This document shows positions 14,485 to 17,877 of a stretch of 17,877 nt of DNA, piece by piece; the first letter of the stretch is position 1, and each line of letters starts with the position of its first letter. The position numbers were made by a program, and so were the translations under genes. A model generated the notes under the pieces. The model saw nothing but the letters and a program-made list of their open reading frames with translations, did no database searches and was not told the DNA's origin. The stretch comes from JAVHLK01 sp043806215 (GTDB lineage Bacteria > Desulfobacterota > Desulfomonilia > Desulfomonilales > Desulfomonilaceae): assembly GCA_043806215.1 (NCBI GenBank), contig JAZDHD010000215.1, forward strand, positions 1 to 17,877. The letters are read 5' to 3'.

Positions 14485-15612
14485 GTGGAACAGTCACCTG
14501 CAACAACCGGTTTCCAACTGAATCAACCGTGGCGAGGCATATGCGGCACGGTGATCGTAGCGGCATTTTCTTTGACCGTAACATCGCTTTTCAGTGCGGA
14601 GGTTTTCAATGGTTTGTATACGGTGCTCTCTGTGGCCACAGTGCCTTTCCTGGTGATGGTGGGGGCCGGCTGGAAGGTGCAGTATCCGTCGACACATGGA
14701 TTACCCCAGCCCTCGAAAGGCCTCCTGCTGCTTGGTTATTTCGGGCTCTTGGGCGCCCTTGTAGGTTTTGGGGTCCGGAATTTCCTCGCGAATGGGGCGG
14801 CCCAACCGTTCATCAACACCTATGTGATCATAACCGTTGTTACCACCTTTTTTCTGGTGCTTGCATTCGGACTGTGGCCTTATAGCAAGCTTTCTGCGGG
14901 CCTGGCCGGATGGCTCACCTTAATCACGGCCTTTTTGTTGACGTGGCTTATACTCAAGCTTTTCAATTTCAGTCTTCTCTCTTTCCCCTCAGGGACCAAT
15001 CCCTCATCGATTCCACCCGTTCCATTCTATGCCACAGGAGGTCCGCTCGCAGCATTTGCAGGTCTCGCTCCCCAGGGTCCAATTCCATGGGAGACCGCCC
15101 TTGCAGGATACTTCTGGGCGCTGGTGTGGCTTTTTGTGTTCGTAAATCTTGGTATGTGGCCTTTCTCCAAGGCGACCAAGCTGATGGGCCAGCCGGTGCT
15201 CGGCATCATCGTGACGGTATGCTCCCTGGCACTCAGTGTGATTGTCACTTCCATCGCAGTTACTTCTCTGAGCATCGAACCCTTGAAGCTTCTGCTCATG
15301 GGCGTATGTTGGTTATTTGGAATCCTGGTCTTCATGATTCTGTTCCAAATGTGGCCGGGGCGTGTCATGCCACAGCCGCTCTGGGGAGTGGTCAACCTTG
15401 CAGTGGCCGCCGGTTTTGGAGTCGTCGGCTATTTCGGCTACAGCGCTTTTGCGCTGTGGCACTTTGGCGATGCGGCAACCAAGTACCCGATCTCGATCTT
15501 CACTCTTGCCACTATGATGCTTGCGGTTACATTTCCTGCAATGGCCGTGTATTCCGACTTTTTCGATTTCTGGCCGCTGCCGCCCACACCTGCGCCGCCC
15601 GAGCAATCATAG
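14485..15612 (+). CDS. polytopic membrane protein made of five two-helix repeats
   Basis: A 375-residue integral membrane protein with about ten hydrophobic helices, no recognised family and no signal peptide. The GTG start is fixed by AAGGAGG at 14471-14477, 7 nt upstream. The sequence looks internally repetitive. QP-x-x-G begins a helix pair at QPWRG (15-19), QPSKG (75-79), QPVLG (236-240) and QPLWG (297-301), with a diverged LAGW at 140-143. Each pair is closed by a Trp-Pro or Trp motif: GW63, WPYSK (131-135), WPFSK (225-229), WPGR (290-293) and WPLPP (363-367). The C-terminus is proline-rich. A transporter or channel would be a guess, and substrate uptake for the adjacent aromatic pathway is only suggested by position. 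It is a separate unit, 375 bp after the catabolic cluster. Confidence 0.88.
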   Translation: MEQSPATTGFQLNQPWRGICGTVIVAAFSLTVTSLFSAEVFNGLYTVLSVATVPFLVMVGAGWKVQYPSTHGLPQPSKGLLLLGYFGLLGALVGFGVRNFLANGAAQPFINTYVIITVVTTFFLVLAFGLWPYSKLSAGLAGWLTLITAFLLTWLILKLFNFSLLSFPSGTNPSSIPPVPFYATGGPLAAFAGLAPQGPIPWETALAGYFWALVWLFVFVNLGMWPFSKATKLMGQPVLGIIVTVCSLALSVIVTSIAVTSLSIEPLKLLLMGVCWLFGILVFMILFQMWPGRVMPQPLWGVVNLAVAAGFGVVGYFGYSAFALWHFGDAATKYPISIFTLATMMLAVTFPAMAVYSDFFDFWPLPPTPAPPEQS

Positions 15613-15677
15613 AGCCCGGAAGACACGGGGACACGGGGATAGGAACACAACGGCAGAACTGGAGAAGCTTGGCACTC

Positions 15678-16043
15678 ATGGCATTTAACAAGCCACAGGA
15701 CACGGTGAAAAGGTACCTCAGTGAAAAGATGAATGCCGAGCTGATCCATTTCCTTGGAAGAAAGCCTTCCGAAAGGAAGGAAGACGAGATCCTCTATGAA
15801 TCTTTTGGGGAGAAAGCCCTTGAAGCTATCTGGAAGCACCCTTGTGATAAGCAACTCTGGAAAGGGAGCGAGCGCAGCGGCCGACAGTTGCATGGGTGTA
15901 GAAATCGTCACGCGCTTTGTGAGAATCGCTCACTTGAGGTGGAAATCCTCACAGTAAGCTTTTGTGTCACTCAGACTGTGGAAACCTCAACGGGATATTT
16001 TGTAAAGGAGTCGAATAACAATGTCTCGATCGAAAGCTTCTGA
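15678..16043 (+). CDS. possible small ORF, C-terminal half encoded by a repeat
   Basis: A 121-residue reading frame beginning MAFNKPQDTVKRYLSEK. The first 60 or so residues look protein-like (charged helices, GC-rich third codon positions). From about residue 65 the frame runs through the direct repeat at 15872-16006, where the sequence is Cys/His-rich and unlike the rest. It then overlaps the receiver gene by 23 nt. The ribosome site (GGAG about 14 nt upstream) is poor. I read it as either a gene truncated by arrival of the repeat or a chance ORF. No family recognised. Confidence 0.35.
   Translation: MAFNKPQDTVKRYLSEKMNAELIHFLGRKPSERKEDEILYESFGEKALEAIWKHPCDKQLWKGSERSGRQLHGCRNRHALCENRSLEVEILTVSFCVTQTVETSTGYFVKESNNNVSIESF
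15872..16006 (+). repeat. 135-bp direct repeat, copy 1
   Basis: Aligned without gaps to 16688-16822, about 106 of 135 positions are identical by my hand count. Near-identical blocks are GCGCAGCGGCCGAC at the start, TGGGTGTAGAAATCGTCA, and GACTGTGGAA through GGATATTTTGTAAA at the end. Copy 1 ends inside the ribosome binding site (AAAGGAG, 16004-16010) of the receiver gene. Confidence 0.85.
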
Positions 16044-16506
16044 AAAGACGAGAATTTTGGTAGTTGACGACGAGCCTGACGTCATCGAAGTCATTCAAGA
16101 GGAGTTGGAGGATTACATTGTGGTCCCGGCCACAAGCTTCGATGAAGCCCACAAGCTCATATTGACTGACCATTTCGACCTTGCCATCCTGGACATTATG
16201 GGGGTTAACGGCTTCGCTCTGCTCGACACTTGTTCGGCGTGTCAACTGCCCGCTGCCATGCTCACAGCCCATGCACTAAACATAGCGAGCATCAGTCTCG
16301 CGATAAAACTCGGAGCAGTGTCCTTTCTGCCCAAGGACGAACTGACCAAACTAAAGGAGTATATCGAGGAAATCCTCGAATGTCTCGCAGAGGGCAAGAC
16401 CCATTGGGCAAGGCTGTTTCAGAAGTTGGCGCCTCTCTTCAGGGAAAGACTCGGAGTTGCGTGGAAGCATTTTGAGGAGCAATCCTACCCGCTCACATTC
16501 GGTTGA
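16021..16506 (+). CDS. stand-alone receiver-domain response regulator (CheY-like)
   Basis: A 161-residue protein with one complete receiver domain. The acidic pair D16/D17 in VVDDEPD, the phosphorylation site D58 in LAILDIMG, T82 in AMLTAHA and K105 in FLPKDEL are all present, so it should be phosphorylatable. The last 45 residues (GKTHWARLFQKLAPLFRERL and following) form a short basic/aromatic helical tail with no recognised DNA-binding or enzymatic output domain. No histidine kinase is in the window, so its partner is elsewhere. AAAGGAG at 16004-16010 supports the ATG. It lies between two copies of a 135-bp repeat, the first serving as its leader. It may act as a phosphorelay or protein-binding switch; the target is unknown. 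Confidence 0.9.
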   Translation: MSRSKASEKTRILVVDDEPDVIEVIQEELEDYIVVPATSFDEAHKLILTDHFDLAILDIMGVNGFALLDTCSACQLPAAMLTAHALNIASISLAIKLGAVSFLPKDELTKLKEYIEEILECLAEGKTHWARLFQKLAPLFRERLGVAWKHFEEQSYPLTFG

Positions 16507-16519
16507 CGGGTATCTTCTC

Positions 16520-16535
16520 GCGCCTGGAAAGGCGC
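16520..16535. terminator. hairpin after the receiver gene
   Basis: GCGCCT (16520-16525), loop GGAA, AGGCGC (16530-16535): a perfect 6-bp stem with a stable tetraloop, 14 nt after the receiver stop codon. No T-run follows, so termination at this site is unproven. Confidence 0.3.
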
Positions 16536-16687
16536 CGGCGTCGCAATGGATGAATTCAGCGGTACCCGGCCCGTCCGGACATGCACCCATTATTCGGCTC
16601 ATCCGGCATTTGCGTACGTGAGGTTGAAATGTAAAGGCGCCCATGCGGGCGGCTTACTCCGCAAGCAAGGCAGGAGCGAACATGAGC

Positions 16688-16822
16688 GCGCAGCGGCCGA
16701 CCTTTGTGTGGGTGTAGAAATCGTCAGGCGATTTGTGATAATAGCTCAATTGAGGTGTAATGTCCTGTAGCGCCGCTTTGTGGCCCTGAGACTGTGGAAG
16801 CCTTAACAGGATATTTTGTAAA
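16688..16822 (+). repeat. 135-bp direct repeat, copy 2
   Basis: Second copy of the element at 15872-16006, same orientation, 816 bp further on, no net length difference, about 79% identical by hand count. It ends 21 bp before the ribosome site of the KfrA-like gene. The central part (about 16759-16778) is the most diverged block. Confidence 0.85.
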
Positions 16823-16856
16823 CGTCTTCTACAACAAGTTTCCAAGGAGGTGCAAC

Positions 16857-17453
16857 ATGGAGATCACAATCGAAAACGTGGTCGAGGCAGCAGATTTGCT
16901 CTCTAAGCGCGGAGAGAAGCCGACGCTTTTTCTGGTACGAAAAGCGGCGGGTGGGGGATCGTACTCTACCATAAACGAGGGCCTCGGCGTGTGGCGACAG
17001 CGTCGGTGGACTGGGCAGTTGGGTCAATTGGAGCCGGTTCCGCAAGGGATGATTACGGACACCCAATGGACGGAGATTCGGGAAGAGATTGAGGCTGAAG
17101 CGAAGGAAGCCACAAGGATCGCCGATGATCTGGCGGATGAACTGGAAGCAACCCGGGCGGAGATCACGGAGGCACAGGGCCGGCTTAAAGGCCTTGAGGT
17201 CCAGGTTGAAGGGGCCTCACAGGCGATTTCCAGGTTGGAGAAGGAATTACTGGCAAAACAAGCGGCGGCTGCAAAGGCCCAGTTTGATTATGACAAGTTG
17301 CAGGCAGCGGCTGCCGAGTGCTCCGGGCTGCTTGAGGCCCTCAAGCACCGGTTGAATGAGATTGAATCCGACCTGGCCCTGGAAAGGGAGCGTCGGGCGA
17401 AGGCAGAGTGGGATAGATCTCTGCTCATGTCAGAGCAGTGCTGTTTATTTTAG
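16857..17453 (+). CDS. KfrA-like DNA-binding coiled-coil protein
   Basis: A 198-residue protein with the layout of KfrA proteins. The N-terminal putative DNA-binding domain reads VVEAADLLSKRGEKPTLFLV (8-27), then RKAAGGGSYSTINEGLGVWR, which matches the KfrA N-domain pattern of a helix-turn-helix followed by a serine-rich turn. From residue 72 to about 190 the sequence is a long charged, Ala/Glu/Leu-rich coiled coil (EEIEAEAKEATRIADDLADE and onward). AAGGAGGTG at 16844-16852 fixes the start. KfrA is best known from broad-host-range plasmids, where it binds DNA and aids partition. Chromosomal relatives are known and often sit in mobile regions. It is preceded by repeat copy 2. The C-terminal tail SEQCCLF is short and odd. 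Role here unknown. Confidence 0.85.
   Translation: MEITIENVVEAADLLSKRGEKPTLFLVRKAAGGGSYSTINEGLGVWRQRRWTGQLGQLEPVPQGMITDTQWTEIREEIEAEAKEATRIADDLADELEATRAEITEAQGRLKGLEVQVEGASQAISRLEKELLAKQAAAAKAQFDYDKLQAAAAECSGLLEALKHRLNEIESDLALERERRAKAEWDRSLLMSEQCCLF
17419..17453 (+). terminator. weak terminator-like hairpin at the end of the KfrA-like gene
   Basis: CTGCTC (17421-17426) pairs with GAGCAG (17433-17438). The sequence then runs TGCTGTTTATTTTAG, which is T-rich and includes the gene's own stop codon. The stem is only 6 bp and overlaps coding sequence, so this is a weak candidate. Confidence 0.25.
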
Positions 17454-17877
17454 CGCAATCCCGCGGTTAGAATAATGTAATGCGGGAAGTCCTCGTTGGA
17501 TTTGGTCCTGGTAATTGGGGGCGCGCCTTGCCGACAGGCTGTTAGCCGACCCGGTATAGCAAAGCACCGACAGCGTCAGTGACCGGCCGTCAAACTCGTA
17601 GAAAATCTTGGGAGTGTTCTTGACCATGCAGATCACATGGATATGCCGCATCAAGGAACGCTCGACCGCCGGAAACCTCTACCACGAGTCCATGAGAAGA
17701 TATTTGGCAGGAATGAAAAGCCCCGGGGCTCGTCTTAGTGTCTGTCCTAAAACAAACCTTGCAAGTTGGCAATCCGGGGACACGATTCCGAGTTTTGCGA
17801 AGTCGCATGGCGCTGTTCGCAAAATCGGATCATGTCCCCGATTGCCGCCGGCCCCTATGGCTATACCATTGAAGAGA
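17454..17877. other. gene-free right end of the window
   Basis: In 424 bp I see no gene I can support. Small ORFs on the minus strand (17445-17654, 17590-17808) and a plus frame open from 17626 to the window end show no recognisable motifs and no ribosome sites. The interrupted inverted repeat at 17775-17840 is the only clear structure. The interval resembles decayed accessory DNA. Confidence 0.45.
17775..17840. repeat. interrupted inverted repeat, small mobile-element-like
   Basis: The left arm starts CGGGGACACGATTCCGAG and continues TTTTGCGAA (17775-17801). The right arm, read in reverse complement, is CGGGGACATGATCCGA followed by TTTTGCGAA (17840 back to 17816). The arms differ by one substitution and two single-base insertions around a 14-nt centre. 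This is the look of a REP/MITE-type palindromic unit. A similar single arm lies at 940-963 and its first ten bases (CGGGGACACG) recur at 15626-15635. Confidence 0.7.

Larger units (their letters stand above)
16507..16856. other. spacer holding a hairpin and repeat copy 2
   Basis: These 350 bp have no supportable gene. They begin with a perfect 6-bp hairpin (16520-16535), continue with about 150 bp in which I see nothing, then hold the second direct-repeat copy (16688-16822) and the strong ribosome site AAGGAGGTG (16844-16852) of the next gene. A 74-residue ORF at 16546-16770 ends inside the repeat and is discussed in the findings. Confidence 0.5.

Noticed and set aside
14910..15677. Long plus-strand frame overlapping the membrane protein
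   Set aside because: It is the other frame of the membrane-protein gene, Cys/Arg/His-rich with no helices. Only its downstream part (15678-16043) is kept, as a doubtful small ORF.
17445..17654. 69-residue minus-strand ORF beginning MMRHIHVICMVKN
   Set aside because: The first 45 residues look mildly protein-like, but there is no ribosome site and no family is recognisable; not enough to call a gene.
17626..17877. Plus-strand frame open from 17626 to the window end
   Set aside because: It runs through the inverted repeat, has no ribosome site and no recognisable motif; cannot be judged without the sequence beyond the edge.
1..17877. tRNA, rRNA or CRISPR array
   Set aside because: I saw no tRNA T-loop/acceptor pattern, no rRNA-like stretch and no regularly spaced short repeats in the gene-free intervals.

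Overview
The window reads as a chromosomal segment of a strictly anaerobic, aromatic-degrading bacterium. The genes are those of oxygen-independent phenol/hydroxybenzoate activation: a two-gene phenylphosphate synthase, a UbiD-type (de)carboxylase, an aryl-acid ligase and a three-subunit molybdenum hydroxylase of the 4-hydroxybenzoyl-CoA reductase type. A syntrophic or sulfate/iron-reducing deltaproteobacterium (Desulfobacterota; a Syntrophorhabdus-like organism would fit) is my inference from gene content, not a sequence match.

Layout. 5-580 (-): HD-domain phosphohydrolase. 581-1039: gene-free, with a hairpin and a mobile-repeat fragment. 1040-1951 (-): LysR-type regulator, divergent from the main cluster across a 466-bp AT-rich region that holds a perfect palindrome, a second copy of its core, long inverted repeats and a candidate promoter. 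2418-14109 (+): the catabolic cluster in the order ppsB, ppsA, ubiD-like, EntE/DhbE-like ligase, UPF0261 (Tm-1-like) protein, MoaD/ThiS-like protein, then large (Mo), FAD and [2Fe-2S] subunits of a xanthine-oxidase-family enzyme. ppsB/ppsA and ligase/UPF0261 overlap by 4 nt, and the large- and FAD-subunit genes abut, so much of it is probably co-transcribed. The largest gap (about 300 bp between ppsA and ubiD) carries a long hairpin repeat. 14485-15612 (+): a polytopic membrane protein that I read as five tandem two-helix repeats. 15613-17877: accessory-looking DNA with a doubtful small ORF, a stand-alone receiver protein and a KfrA-like coiled-coil protein. The last two are each preceded by a copy of a 135-bp direct repeat. 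The window closes with a gene-free tract containing an interrupted inverted repeat.

How it could work together (inference). PpsA/PpsB phosphorylate phenol (or a substituted phenol such as catechol) with ATP. The UbiD-like enzyme carboxylates the ring para to the hydroxyl. The ligase makes the aryl-CoA. The molybdenum enzyme removes the para-hydroxyl to give benzoyl-CoA or a hydroxybenzoyl-CoA. Several points do not match the textbook version. There is only one UbiD-like subunit and no small Ppc subunits. PpsC is absent. The ligase belongs to the 2,3-dihydroxybenzoate-AMP ligase family but has a rewritten substrate pocket. The FAD subunit lacks the extra [4Fe-4S] loop that marks characterised 4-hydroxybenzoyl-CoA reductase. 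A UPF0261 protein and a sulfur-carrier-like protein of unknown role sit inside the cluster. These departures are the best leads in the window.
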